This document shows, one piece after another, positions 20,499 through 28,990 of a stretch of DNA of 43,763 bases. Location of the stretch: the NCBI RefSeq assembly GCF_009183415.1, contig NZ_WEHU01000035.1, forward strand, positions 1 to 43,763. The letters are read 5' to 3'. Origin of the DNA: Bacillus sp. B1-b2 (lineage in GTDB: Bacteria > Bacillota > Bacilli > Bacillales > Cytobacillaceae). Made by a program: the position numbers and the translations under genes. Numbering within the stretch: position 1 is the first letter of the stretch; each line of letters opens with the position of its first letter. Below the pieces are notes generated by a model that saw only the letters and a program-made list of their open reading frames with translations, was not told where the DNA came from and made no database searches.

Positions 20499-20781
20499 AT
20501 TGTTTTTCTTCCTTCCCCTTTTAACTGGTTTCTTTGTTTAAACTAAATAATAACAGCTTCCTTCTCCATTTTGTTACGATGTTTTATAAGAACTTTTAAA
20601 CACTAAATACTTATTAACAAATCAAGCTTCCGAGCTAAAAAATAGTCTTATTCCGTCCAAAAATAATACCAGATAAATTAATAATTAAATACTCTAGTGA
20701 AAGTTATTGGCTTTTGGTTAGTACTAATAAAAATCAGCACACAAGAGAGATTATCCCAAGTCTAAACTTTTTCATTAAATA

Positions 20782-20811
20782 AAAAAGCACACAATTCATG
20801 TGCACTTTTTC
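20782..20811 (-). terminator. Hairpin downstream of the VOC gene
   Basis: AAAAAGCACA (20782-20791) faces TGTGCACTTTTT (about 20799-20810). The stem is short and imperfect but flanked by A and T runs on both sides. It is 85 bases past the VOC stop, so a longer 3' end would be needed. Confidence 0.55.
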
Positions 20812-20895
20812 TTATATATTTGGCTATACATATAAAGAATAAGAATTTCCTTTATATAAAATGGTTGGTTTCTGCTACAAGTTAGGCAGTAAGGT

Positions 20896-21294
20896 CTACA
20901 ACGGAAGATTTAATTGCCATGACACTCCAAACTTGTCATTTATCCAACCAAATTTCTTACTGAAACCATAATCTCCAATCGGCATAAGTGCTTGTCCACC
21001 GTCTAATAGCTTGTCATAAAGCTCATCTACTTCTTCTTCTGTATCACAATCTATAAAGATAGAAAAAGAAGGAGTAAAGGTAAATTCATGTTTTAGATTA
21101 CTATCTATGCACATAAATTCTTGTTCTTTAACAACAAAAGTAGCCTGCATAACCGTACCCTCGTCTCCTCCTTCATCTGCTCCATATCTTACAATACTTG
21201 TAATGTTAGCATCTTGCATAATGTTACTGTAATAATTCATGGCTTCTTCTGCTTTCCCACCTTGAAACATTAAGAATGGAGTAGCTTTTTTCAT
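20896..21294 (-). CDS. VOC superfamily protein, PhnB-like
   Basis: A 132-residue cytoplasmic protein of the vicinal-oxygen-chelate fold, PhnB / 3-demethylubiquinone methyltransferase-like group. It begins KKATPFLMFQGGKAEEAMNY, has the central FMCIDSNLKHEFTFTPSFSI, and ends with FGWINDKFGVSWQLN, the typical signature of this group. Such proteins act as small metal-dependent enzymes or resistance proteins, but most are uncharacterised and no substrate can be named. The frame starts at a TTG (21303). The ATG at 21294 is preferred because AAGGAG lies nine bases upstream. The small membrane protein gene 36 bases upstream may be cotranscribed. Confidence 0.82.
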   Translation of the reverse strand: MKKATPFLMFQGGKAEEAMNYYSNIMQDANITSIVRYGADEGGDEGTVMQATFVVKEQEFMCIDSNLKHEFTFTPSFSIFIDCDTEEEVDELYDKLLDGGQALMPIGDYGFSKKFGWINDKFGVSWQLNLPL

Positions 21295-21330
21295 TTCATC
21301 CAACTCCTTTATTATTTATAAAAAACAATA

Positions 21331-21603
21331 TTACGGTTCACCAATTCCCATTGCTAGCAAAAGGAAAAAAGCAAATACTAAAACCAGTCCATTTCCTAAT
21401 AACCCCAGGAAAAACAAGAGAATCTGCTTCTTAACCAAGGATATGATGGCAAGTACAATCCCAACAAAAGATAAAATACTGTGAATAATAATCATGAGAT
21501 AGATATCGACATTAGGTCCTCTCATGATAAAAAAAGTGATAATGCTAATTAATACAGGTAGTAGGGATAATAAACCTACTATCCTTCCAACCTTCCGATC
21601 CAT
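21331..21603 (-). CDS. Small membrane protein with three helices, unknown
   Basis: A 90-residue protein with three hydrophobic segments (about 8-27, 35-56 and 62-83) and few charges, probably membrane-embedded. I recognise no family. The open frame begins at 21621, but GGGAGAG is nine bases before the ATG at 21603, making that the likelier start. The spacing to the VOC gene suggests cotranscription. Confidence 0.6.
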   Translation of the reverse strand: MDRKVGRIVGLLSLLPVLISIITFFIMRGPNVDIYLMIIIHSILSFVGIVLAIISLVKKQILLFFLGLLGNGLVLVFAFFLLLAMGIGEP

Positions 21604-21692
21604 AACATCATTCTCTCCCATTGCTAATTATTAATACTTCATGAAAGATGGAACTAATTTACCACTTTTTAAGCATTCTATACTTCATGCTG

Positions 21693-22064
21693 TTATTCCT
21701 TTTCCTCAAACCTTTTTGACCAAAGAAAATCTACCATAGGAGTACTAGGTACAACAAAGTTCAAAGAATCATTACGACTTAGTAGGTATTTGGAAAAGCA
21801 AAGTCGTTTTCTATATTCTTCTCCTTCCACTTTTGTTCCATAGTGTGGCCTCGTCACTAATCGTAATGAATATTGATCTAAGATTTTACGAACCATCTTC
21901 AAATCACTCTGTATCTTTGGTTTTGAGACAAATAGTTCATCTTCTAAGCTTTCTAGCTTTATTGGCTCACTTTCTAGTAGGAATTTATTTAATAGATACA
22001 TCACTCTACTATTTTGATTTGTAAAGTTTAAGGAGTTAGAATGCTTGCTATAATGAGAAAGCAC
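21693..22064 (-). pseudogene. Fragment of a LicR/BglG-class PRD regulator
   Basis: A 123-residue frame aligns with the second HTH region of the LicR-type activator at 40146-42053. SRVMYLLNKFLLESEPIKLE corresponds to RTHMILAYILQANEFVAIDT, and LRLVTRPHYGTKVEGEEYRK to LKLVRKPHYGIRVQGEEGDY. Intact members are about 640 residues; here the first HTH, both PRDs and the EIIB- and EIIA-like domains are missing. The apparent start is a GTG without a ribosome site. I take it as a decaying remnant. The flanking stretch 22065-22291 shows no further recognisable piece. Confidence 0.72.
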
Positions 22065-22291
22065 ATAAACACGGCTTTAAAAAAAAATGGATTACAACCC
22101 CTTGTTAAACGGCACTAGTGATAAAAAGGGATATTATAAATTTTATTCAATATATTTTTTCATATGAAAACATTTTACTTTTTCAAGAGATTCACTCTAC
22201 AATAAGGGTAATACCAGAATCCTTTATACCAAGTTTTATATTTTTGATTGACCCTATTATTTTTTCAAAAAAAATCTAGGAGGTAATCTAT

Positions 22292-23137
22292 ATGAAGTAT
22301 GTTGTAGACAAAAAGTGGCTATTGGAGCATATGCAAGATGAAGATGTTGTCATTGTGGATTGTCGGTTTGATTTAGCAAATCCAGCCATAGGAGAGAAGC
22401 TTTATCAAGAGAGTCATATAGAAGGAGCTTATTACTTTGATCTCCATAAGCAATTATCCGCGCCTGTTTCCACTCATGGTGGAAGACATCCACTACCAGA
22501 TATGAAAGACTTTCAATCCAAGATTGAAGCATCTGGTATTAATCCAAGTAAAACAGTCATTGCTTATGATAGTGGTATTAGTCAGTATGCTTCCCGATTT
22601 TGGTGGCTGCTTTCCTATATCGGTCATGAAAAGATTTATATATTAAACGAAGGGTTTAACGGTTGGATTGAGGCTGGCTACCCCGTGACACAAGAAATTC
22701 CTAAAAGGCAAGGAACAAGTTATGAAATAAAACTACAAGAAGACATGTTGGCATCATACACTGAAGTGAAAGATATTGTAGATAATAAAAAGAAATTGCC
22801 TATATTAATAGATTCTAGAGCGCAAGAGCGCTATTTAGGTAAAGTAGAACCATTGGATCGAGTAGCAGGACATATTCCAGGTGCGATAAACAAGTTCTTT
22901 GAAGAGGGATTATCAAAAGGCATATTTAAAAATAGTGAGGAACAAAAAAAGAGATTTGCTGAATTAAATACAGAGGACCCTATTATCGTTTATTGTGGCT
23001 CTGGGGTGACGGCTACTCCTAACTACATAGCTTTAAAGATGGCTGGTTTTCAAAACGTAAAACTATACGCAGGTAGTTATAGTGATTGGGTATCCTATGA
23101 AGAAAATCCAGTTGAAAAAGAAGACAGTAGTATCTAA
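22292..23137 (+). CDS. Two-domain sulfurtransferase (rhodanese/MST type)
   Basis: A 281-residue cytoplasmic sulfurtransferase with tandem rhodanese domains (about 1-135 and 155-275). The C-terminal domain holds the active loop CGSGVTA with Cys235. The N-terminal domain has DSGIS at the equivalent place and so is non-catalytic, as usual. The CGSGVTA loop is the 3-mercaptopyruvate/thiosulfate sulfurtransferase form; which donor is used cannot be told. Other family marks are DCRFDLANP, HIEGAYYFDL and RFWWLL. AGGAGG precedes the ATG and a terminator follows, so it is monocistronic. Confidence 0.9.
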   Translation: MKYVVDKKWLLEHMQDEDVVIVDCRFDLANPAIGEKLYQESHIEGAYYFDLHKQLSAPVSTHGGRHPLPDMKDFQSKIEASGINPSKTVIAYDSGISQYASRFWWLLSYIGHEKIYILNEGFNGWIEAGYPVTQEIPKRQGTSYEIKLQEDMLASYTEVKDIVDNKKKLPILIDSRAQERYLGKVEPLDRVAGHIPGAINKFFEEGLSKGIFKNSEEQKKRFAELNTEDPIIVYCGSGVTATPNYIALKMAGFQNVKLYAGSYSDWVSYEENPVEKEDSSI

Positions 23138-23160
23138 GGCGAGATTTCAAATCTAAATGT

Positions 23161-23196
23161 AAGGCATGACTTCCACTCAGAAGTCATGCCTTTTCT
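23161..23196 (+). terminator. Terminator of the sulfurtransferase gene
   Basis: AAGGCATGACTTC (23161-23173) pairs perfectly with GAAGTCATGCCTT (23180-23192), loop CACTCA, followed by Ts. The region 23197-23399 contains only a plausible -10 (TATAAA near 23323) for the next gene. Confidence 0.93.
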
Positions 23197-23399
23197 TCTC
23201 CTTTACATTATCTCTTCCTTTTCCACTGTCTTAGCAATTATTAGCCCCCAACAAAAGTAACCCTAACTCTAGCGAATAGTGCACCAATGAGTATCATTTT
23301 ACATCTCTTCATCTTACCTGTAGTATAAAATAAGGGAAAATTTAGTGAAAAATTGATAGTGAGACAGCCATAACGGTGATTTAGTAGAGGTGAACTTAC

Positions 23400-24284
23400 A
23401 TGTTACTAACAGAAAAAATGAAGGAAGATATATTTTCTTCTTCTGAAAAAGCCATCATTGAATACTTATTCGAACAGAGAGAAAATATTAAAGATAAAAC
23501 AACCAAACAGATATCTAATGATACATACACTCACCCATCTATCTTAATTAGAATTGCAAAAAAGCTTGGATACAAAGGGTGGTTAGAATTAAAAGAAAAA
23601 TTTCTTGCTGAGATAGAATATATTAATAGTCATTTTTCATCAATTGATGCAAATTATCCATTTGAAGAACAGGATAATATTATGACTGTTGCTAATAAAA
23701 TGGCTTTACTGAATCAGACCACCATTAGTGATACTTTATCTTTAATTAATAATGATGACTTACAAAAGGCAACGAATATGTTACAGAAAGCGGAGCATAT
23801 TAAAATATTTTCCATGAACCACAATTTATTGATTTGTCATGATTTTAAATTAAAAATGAATCGAATTGGAAAGTATGTTACCCTTTGTGAAGTGGATCCC
23901 CATTTTGATGCTGTAAACTCCAATCAGAATACATGTGCCATTATTATTTCTTACAGTGGAGAAACCGAGACCATCATTCGTCTAATACCTTTTTTAAAGA
24001 AAAATAAGATACCTATTATTGCGATGACAAGTATAGGCGAAAACACCATTACAAAATTTGCAGATTGCATCTTGCGCATTACAACAAGAGAAAAACTATA
24101 TTCGAAAATTGCCCAATTCAGTACCAATAATTCTATTTGCTTTTTATTAGATGTTCTATACTCTTGCGTATTCTCCCAAGATTATGATAACAACCTAAAA
24201 TATAAAACGAAGTACTCCAAGTTTTTTGATCATCGAAAAACTTCCAATGTTGTTATGCAAGAAGAAGAACAAGAGAACATATGA
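23400..24284 (+). CDS. MurR/RpiR family transcriptional regulator
   Basis: A 294-residue DNA-binding sugar-phosphate sensor. The N-terminal RpiR HTH covers about 1-77 (KQISNDTYTHPSILIRIAKK, then LGYKGWLELKEKF). A SIS domain lies at about 110-245, with IISYSGETETIIRLIPFLKK as the phosphosugar-binding loop. The short C-terminal tail is charged. TAGAGGTG precedes the ATG. It is followed by its own terminator and then, on the same strand, the GH4 6-phospho-beta-glucosidase gene. That gene's leader carries a palindrome repeated as half-sites, so it is the probable target, with a beta-glucoside-6-phosphate as effector (inference). Repressor versus activator cannot be told. Confidence 0.88.
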   Translation: MLLTEKMKEDIFSSSEKAIIEYLFEQRENIKDKTTKQISNDTYTHPSILIRIAKKLGYKGWLELKEKFLAEIEYINSHFSSIDANYPFEEQDNIMTVANKMALLNQTTISDTLSLINNDDLQKATNMLQKAEHIKIFSMNHNLLICHDFKLKMNRIGKYVTLCEVDPHFDAVNSNQNTCAIIISYSGETETIIRLIPFLKKNKIPIIAMTSIGENTITKFADCILRITTREKLYSKIAQFSTNNSICFLLDVLYSCVFSQDYDNNLKYKTKYSKFFDHRKTSNVVMQEEEQENI

Positions 24285-24306
24285 ATACAGAATGTAGAAG
24301 ATGAGA

Positions 24307-24335
24307 AGAGAAGTTTATCTACTTCTCTTTTTTTA
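24307..24335 (+). terminator. Terminator between the regulator and GH4 genes
   Basis: AGAGAAGT (24307-24314) pairs with ACTTCTCT (24321-24328), followed by a T-run to 24335. It separates the regulator from the GH4 gene, which must have its own promoter. Confidence 0.85.
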
Positions 24336-24370
24336 TGCACAGCTTTTCCATCACATACTGTATTAGCGAT

Positions 24371-24568
24371 ATTTGTAAACAATATTTACAAATTTTCACT
24401 GAAATAGCAAACGAATTTGTAAATAGAAAACGTTTTCCACTCTTGTGTATTGAATATTTTTTTCTTTGTTTTATACTGATTATGTAAGACATAGAGAGAA
24501 AAATCTTCATAAATCTTCTTTTTAACTTCTTAATAAAAAATTTACATTCACGTTCATATTTTTGTAAA
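24371..24568 (+). promoter_or_regulatory. Operator palindrome, half-sites and cre before the GH4 gene
   Basis: ATTTGTAAA-CAATA-TTTACAAAT (24371-24393) is a perfect inverted repeat. TTTGTAAA recurs at 24416-24423 and 24561-24568. GAAAACGTTTTC (24426-24437) is a perfect palindrome that matches most of a cre box. Candidate extended -10 TGATACTCT (about 24577-24587) lies after the last half-site. The set suggests control by the adjacent RpiR-type regulator plus CcpA. Confidence 0.6.
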
Positions 24569-24636
24569 AAAATATTAGTGATACTCTCCCTTTTCCTTAG
24601 GGAATTCTAAATATTAATAGAATAGGAGCAGATAAC

Positions 24637-26019
24637 ATGACTCAAGGTGTAAAAATTGTAACTATCGGTGGAGGTAGCAGCTACACTCCTGAATTAATGG
24701 AAGGTTTTATTAAAAGATATGATGAATTACCAATAAGAGAAATGTGGTTAGTTGATATTGAAGAAGGAAAGGATAAGCTCGAAACAGTTGGGACTATGGC
24801 TCAAAGAATGTGGGATGCTTCTCCTTATGACGTAAAAGTTCATTTAACACTAGATCGTCGTGAAGCTTTAAAGGATGCTGACTTTGTTACTACTCAATTT
24901 CGAATCGGTCTATTAGATGCTAGAATTAAGGATGAGAGAATTCCGTTATCTTATGGAATGGTAGGTCAAGAAACAAATGGTGCTGGAGGTATCTTAAAAG
25001 CATTCCGAACTATTCCTGTTATTTTAAGTATTGTAGAGGATATGAAAGAACTATGCCCTAATGCTTGGCTAATTAATTTCACTAATCCAAGTGGAATGGT
25101 TACAGACGCTATTATCCGCTATGGTAAATGGGAAAGAGTTATCGGTTTATGTAATGTTCCAGTAAATGCTATGATGGCTGAGCCGGAATTAATTGATAAA
25201 ACATTAGATGAGCTTATATACTCTTTTGCTGGCTTAAACCATTTCCACTGGCATAAAGTACAGGACTTAAAAGGCAATGATGTAACTTCAGAAATTATCG
25301 ATAAATTATATGATGGAGAATCTGGTATTCCTACTAATATCCATGATATCCCTTTCTACAAAGAACAATTAAAACGAATGAATATGATTCCTTGCGGATA
25401 TCACCGTTATTACTATAGATCAGAAGAAATGTTAGAGCATATGTTAGAAGAATATAACGATCCTAATAAAGGCACAAGAGCTCAACAAGTAAAACAAACA
25501 GAGTCAGAGCTGTTTGAACTGTACAAAGATCCTAACTTAGATCATAAACCAGAACAACTATCTAAGCGCGGTGGAGCTCATTATTCAGATGCTGCTTGTG
25601 AGACTATTGCTTCTATCTATGCGAATAAAAATACACATATCGTTGTTTCTACTAAGAATAATGGGGCAATCCCAGATTTAGCTCCAGATGATGTAGTAGA
25701 AGTATCAGCATATATCGGCTCTGCTGGAGCAAGACCAATTGCATTTGGATCTTTCCATCCTGCTGAAAGAGGTTGGTTACAAGTAATGAAGAATATGGAG
25801 TTATGTGTAGAAGAAGCTGCCGTGACTGGTGATTATGGATTAGCACTACAAGCCTTTACCATTAACCCATTAATCCCTAGTGGAGATACGGCAAGAAAAG
25901 TACTAGATGAACTATTAGTTGCACATAAAAAGCATTTACCTCAATTTGCAGAGAAAATTGCAGAATTAGAAGCTAACGGGGTTACAGTTAAAGATGAGAT
26001 TTCTAGAGATCTAAACTAA
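24637..26019 (+). CDS. 6-phospho-beta-glucosidase, GH4 family (LicH-like)
   Basis: A 460-residue cytoplasmic enzyme of glycoside hydrolase family 4, which cleaves by an NAD+- and Mn2+-dependent redox mechanism unrelated to GH1. The Rossmann start is KIVTIGGGSSYTPELMEG. The metal site is LCNVP (Cys172) with GLNHFHWHKV (Asn201, His202). TNPSGMVTDA and RGGAHYSDAA are family signatures. AGGAG precedes the ATG. By family it belongs with LicH/ChbF/CelF 6-phospho-beta-glucosidases. It could supply the LicH activity missing from the LicRABC cluster at 38193-42053, although it sits 12 kb away beside its own RpiR-type regulator. Confidence 0.9.
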   Translation: MTQGVKIVTIGGGSSYTPELMEGFIKRYDELPIREMWLVDIEEGKDKLETVGTMAQRMWDASPYDVKVHLTLDRREALKDADFVTTQFRIGLLDARIKDERIPLSYGMVGQETNGAGGILKAFRTIPVILSIVEDMKELCPNAWLINFTNPSGMVTDAIIRYGKWERVIGLCNVPVNAMMAEPELIDKTLDELIYSFAGLNHFHWHKVQDLKGNDVTSEIIDKLYDGESGIPTNIHDIPFYKEQLKRMNMIPCGYHRYYYRSEEMLEHMLEEYNDPNKGTRAQQVKQTESELFELYKDPNLDHKPEQLSKRGGAHYSDAACETIASIYANKNTHIVVSTKNNGAIPDLAPDDVVEVSAYIGSAGARPIAFGSFHPAERGWLQVMKNMELCVEEAAVTGDYGLALQAFTINPLIPSGDTARKVLDELLVAHKKHLPQFAEKIAELEANGVTVKDEISRDLN

Positions 26020-26054
26020 GGAAAATAGTATAAGGATTCCCTCCCTAGCATACT

Positions 26055-26085
26055 AAAATCCACCTGTATTTGACAGGTGGATTTT
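26055..26085. terminator. Bidirectional terminator after the GH4 gene
   Basis: AAAATCCACCTGT (26055-26067) pairs perfectly with ACAGGTGGATTTT (26073-26085), loop ATTTG. It can also end the leftward hydrolase gene that stops at 26115. Confidence 0.92.
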
Positions 26086-26114
26086 CGTTTTTCTATTAAC
26101 TAGCAGGCACGCTA

Positions 26115-26894
26115 CTAAACATACTGACATATCACTTGATTAAATCTCTCCCTTTCATCCCAGAAAGATCCGTGACCACTATAGTGAAAAGGAATTAATT
26201 GTGAATGCTGTATTTTCTTATTCATATCTTCTGCTTGCGAAAAAGGTATCACCTTATCATGAACTCCATGAATAATGAGTGTAGGAGCCATAATACTAGA
26301 AAAATCCGGATTTAAGTTAAATTCCTTTAACAAGGTAATAATCGCTGCAGTTGACCACCCTGCTGCTTCTAACCCCATCTGCATAAACCAATCAGAAAAA
26401 GGACGAGTTACATATTGAAAGAAGAAACTATCCATTACATTTTGCATCATCTTAGGACGATCATTTAAGGAGTCCATTAGAAAGGTGTGTGCTGTTTCCG
26501 CTGTAAACCCTGTCGGCGCAGCAGCATCTACAAGAATAAGCTTTGAAACTCCATAACTATTATGTCTGGACATATAACGAATTGCTATTGCACCACCAGT
26601 AGAATGACCTAATAGGGAAAAATTAGTCAGCTGAAGTTTATCTACTACCATGCGAATATCATCCGCTAACCTACTTAACGTATATCCACCAAAAGGCTTA
26701 TCAGAATTCCCAAAACCTCTCCAATCAATACCAATACAACGATATCCCTTTGCCGGAAGAATATTGAATTGATATTCAAACTGTTTATGACTTAATGGCC
26801 AACCATGTAAAAACACAATTGTTTTACTACCGCTAGGATTAAGATCCTCTACATAAAGATCAACACCAGTATCTACCGAAATATAATATCCCAT
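26115..26894 (-). CDS. Alpha/beta hydrolase
   Basis: A 259-residue soluble hydrolase with the full catalytic set: oxyanion-hole motif FLHGWP (His30-Gly31), nucleophile elbow GHSTGG (Ser98), acid in HGVHDKVIPF and His241 in YSGHGSFWDE. A cap region lies at about 130-190. The DWRGFGNSDKP motif is common to the epoxide-hydrolase, haloperoxidase and esterase branch. The elbow has Thr where GHSMGG is commoner. The ATG has GGGAGG. The substrate cannot be inferred and the neighbours give no clue. Confidence 0.85.
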   Translation of the reverse strand: MGYYISVDTGVDLYVEDLNPSGSKTIVFLHGWPLSHKQFEYQFNILPAKGYRCIGIDWRGFGNSDKPFGGYTLSRLADDIRMVVDKLQLTNFSLLGHSTGGAIAIRYMSRHNSYGVSKLILVDAAAPTGFTAETAHTFLMDSLNDRPKMMQNVMDSFFFQYVTRPFSDWFMQMGLEAAGWSTAAIITLLKEFNLNPDFSSIMAPTLIIHGVHDKVIPFSQAEDMNKKIQHSQLIPFHYSGHGSFWDERERFNQVICQYV

Positions 26895-26992
26895 AAAACG
26901 CCTCCCTCATTATATAGTCTTCATAGGATATTTATTTTGTTCATCCTAGGTGTATACCTAGTAGTCAGTAATTTTATATATATTGACCTTTT

Positions 26993-27919
26993 TTATGTAG
27001 GAGGAGTGGCAAGCTTCATAAGATAAGAGTATGCATATTGAGTCCATACTAGCAATATGGTTGCCAGTGAAACGTACAGAATGGTATATATCCAAAATGG
27101 AATATTAACAACAAGTACCCCAAAGTGATATAAGGGCAAATCCAAAACAAATATCATAATAGGAGCCAGCATACGCCATCTAAACTTATTAAAGTTCACA
27201 AGACATACGACATATATCAATCCTTTTATAAAGCCTAGGCTTGCAGAAAGAAAAATATCATCATGGTATATATCTTCAAAAAAACCATATTCATAATGAC
27301 GAATATTAACAACGGACATTATATACATAACTGTACCAGCGCAGCACCAGATATGCATCCAAAGCATGATAAAACGAGCCCAACTGCTACCTCTCTGTAG
27401 TACCCGCATAAAGAACTTACACAAAAAGATGAAAAGGATAACAGCAATGAAAGTAAATTCACTTCTCCACCAGTTTGTGTAGTAAATATTCATTGCTTCA
27501 AAAGCAAGTTCTACTCCTACTAGTGTTATGGCAAAGAGAATAATCCACTTAAGTCGTAATTTATAGTAAGCAGCAAAAACTCCTAATGCAGGAAGAATAA
27601 ATAGGTTGGAGACAATGGCACCTAATATATTGTCATAATATGGGACGGACAAAATTTCAGGTTTATAATAATAACAATTTCCTATTACCATCACAAAGAA
27701 TTCCGCTACATACACCATTCCTGAAAAAGAAATTAATAGCACAAAAACGCCAAACTGTCGTTGGTTTATGATTGTATATGTGAGTATGAATATACTCACA
27801 AGTATAAGAATTAAATATGGCAAATAGTTAGGCATGTATAATGAGCATCCTTTTTTGCTTAGCTTATCCCAAAACTCAGTGGATATATGCAAATCATTTT
27901 GATTTTTTTCATAGCTCAT
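26993..27919 (-). CDS. Multi-pass membrane protein, unknown
   Basis: A 308-residue protein with about eight to nine hydrophobic segments from residue 31 to 300 and a short N-terminal cytoplasmic part. Trp/Tyr-rich stretches (IYYTNWWRSEF, MLWMHIWCC) are notable. I do not recognise the family. No clear ribosome site precedes the ATG at 27919; an internal ATG at 27835 has AAAGGATG about ten bases upstream, so the true start may be there. It is separated from the YceI gene by a terminator. Confidence 0.6.
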   Translation of the reverse strand: MSYEKNQNDLHISTEFWDKLSKKGCSLYMPNYLPYLILILVSIFILTYTIINQRQFGVFVLLISFSGMVYVAEFFVMVIGNCYYYKPEILSVPYYDNILGAIVSNLFILPALGVFAAYYKLRLKWIILFAITLVGVELAFEAMNIYYTNWWRSEFTFIAVILFIFLCKFFMRVLQRGSSWARFIMLWMHIWCCAGTVMYIMSVVNIRHYEYGFFEDIYHDDIFLSASLGFIKGLIYVVCLVNFNKFRWRMLAPIMIFVLDLPLYHFGVLVVNIPFWIYTILYVSLATILLVWTQYAYSYLMKLATPPT

Positions 27920-27947
27920 TTCTATGACTACATTTTACTAAAAAGAA

Positions 27948-27977
27948 AAAAACCACCTAGACAACAAAGGTGATTTT
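27948..27977 (-). terminator. Terminator of the YceI gene
   Basis: In the minus-strand RNA AAATCACCT pairs with AGGTGGTTT and leads into a T-run (complement of 27940-27952). It lies 60 bases past the stop at 28037. Confidence 0.82.
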
Positions 27978-28036
27978 ATTACTACCCCTTGTTATTTATA
28001 AAACAAGTAACTCAAGGATAGACTTTTCTTTCTGTT

Positions 28037-28747
28037 TTATGCCTTTTCTAAAACAAGTTCTAGTTGAACAGTAAGGTCATTTTCTGTTTCTAGAGCAACG
28101 GAGTGTGGATTTTCCATTCCAAAGTCAGCAAAGGTTACCACTGTAGTGCCTGATAATAATAGTTGTCCATTTTGATATACTGCTTCTGATTCAAATTGAA
28201 CATCCTTTTCCATCCCCTTAATCGTTAGGGTTCCATCTATTGTTATAGGAACTACACTTCCCTCCGTCCATTCTGCTGATAATTCTGAAAAAGATGTTGT
28301 TGTAAAGGTAGCCTCTGGATACTCTGTAACATCCAGGTATTCTGCTCCTTCTTTTACATGATCATCTCTTTGGCTATTTCCCGAATCTAATGCAGTCATA
28401 TCTACAATACCTTCACCAGTCATAGAAGTTGGGTTATTAACATCTACTGTCCAATTACCTGTTACCTCTTCATTCACAAAGTTAACTGTTTCCTTTGATG
28501 TTGTTACAGACCAATAGACACTTGATTCATTAGCTATTTCCCAGTTCCCATTAAGATCATCAACTGCTACAGGCTCCCCACTCGAATCATTATTATTAGA
28601 ACCTGATGAAGATACTTCTTCGGTTTGATCAATTACTGAATTAATTTCCACATTATTTCCCATATAATCACCAAGGAAGACATATCCACCTACTCCAATT
28701 AATACGGCAACAACAGCTGCTAGTGAGATTATATATTTTTTCTTCAA
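28037..28747 (-). CDS. YceI family protein, secreted or membrane-anchored
   Basis: A 236-residue protein with an N-terminal hydrophobic segment (about 6-26, preceded by MKKKY) that acts as a signal or anchor. A Ser/Asn-rich linker (about 45-62) follows, then a YceI lipocalin-like barrel (about 66-236). YceI signatures are NGNWEIANESSVYWSV, DDHVKEGAEYLDVTEYP and TLTIKGMEKDVQFE. The family binds isoprenoid-type lipids in a beta-barrel. Translation starts with TTG, supported by AAAGGAG nine bases upstream. It is divergent from the two-component system at 28991, and 11-bp direct repeats lie between them, so it may be that system's target (inference). Confidence 0.86.
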   Translation of the reverse strand: MKKKYIISLAAVVAVLIGVGGYVFLGDYMGNNVEINSVIDQTEEVSSSGSNNNDSSGEPVAVDDLNGNWEIANESSVYWSVTTSKETVNFVNEEVTGNWTVDVNNPTSMTGEGIVDMTALDSGNSQRDDHVKEGAEYLDVTEYPEATFTTTSFSELSAEWTEGSVVPITIDGTLTIKGMEKDVQFESEAVYQNGQLLLSGTTVVTFADFGMENPHSVALETENDLTVQLELVLEKA

Positions 28748-28879
28748 ATGTATACGCTCCTTTATATTGTTATTTTTCTATCAAATTTTCAACTAAACAT
28801 ACGCTTATATATAAGACAACTGAAACAACAACCTCCTATCTTCTCCTTCCTTTTGTTAAAAACATCTTATAAACCGAAC

Positions 28880-28899
28880 CTTAAATGAATCTTAAATGA
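28880..28899 (+). promoter_or_regulatory. Direct repeats, likely response-regulator site
   Basis: CTTAAATGA occurs at 28880-28888 and again at 28891-28899, exactly 11 bases apart, the usual spacing for OmpR-type dimers. A -10-like TATGAT follows at about 28933, without a good -35. This fits an activated or autoregulated promoter serving the two-component genes, the yceI-like gene or both. Confidence 0.55.
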
Positions 28900-28990
28900 G
28901 AATGAATAATAGAATATTTTCAAATAAAAGTGATATGATTAACAAAAATGAAACAAATAACCACTATTTGTAATGATAAGGAGAGGCATA

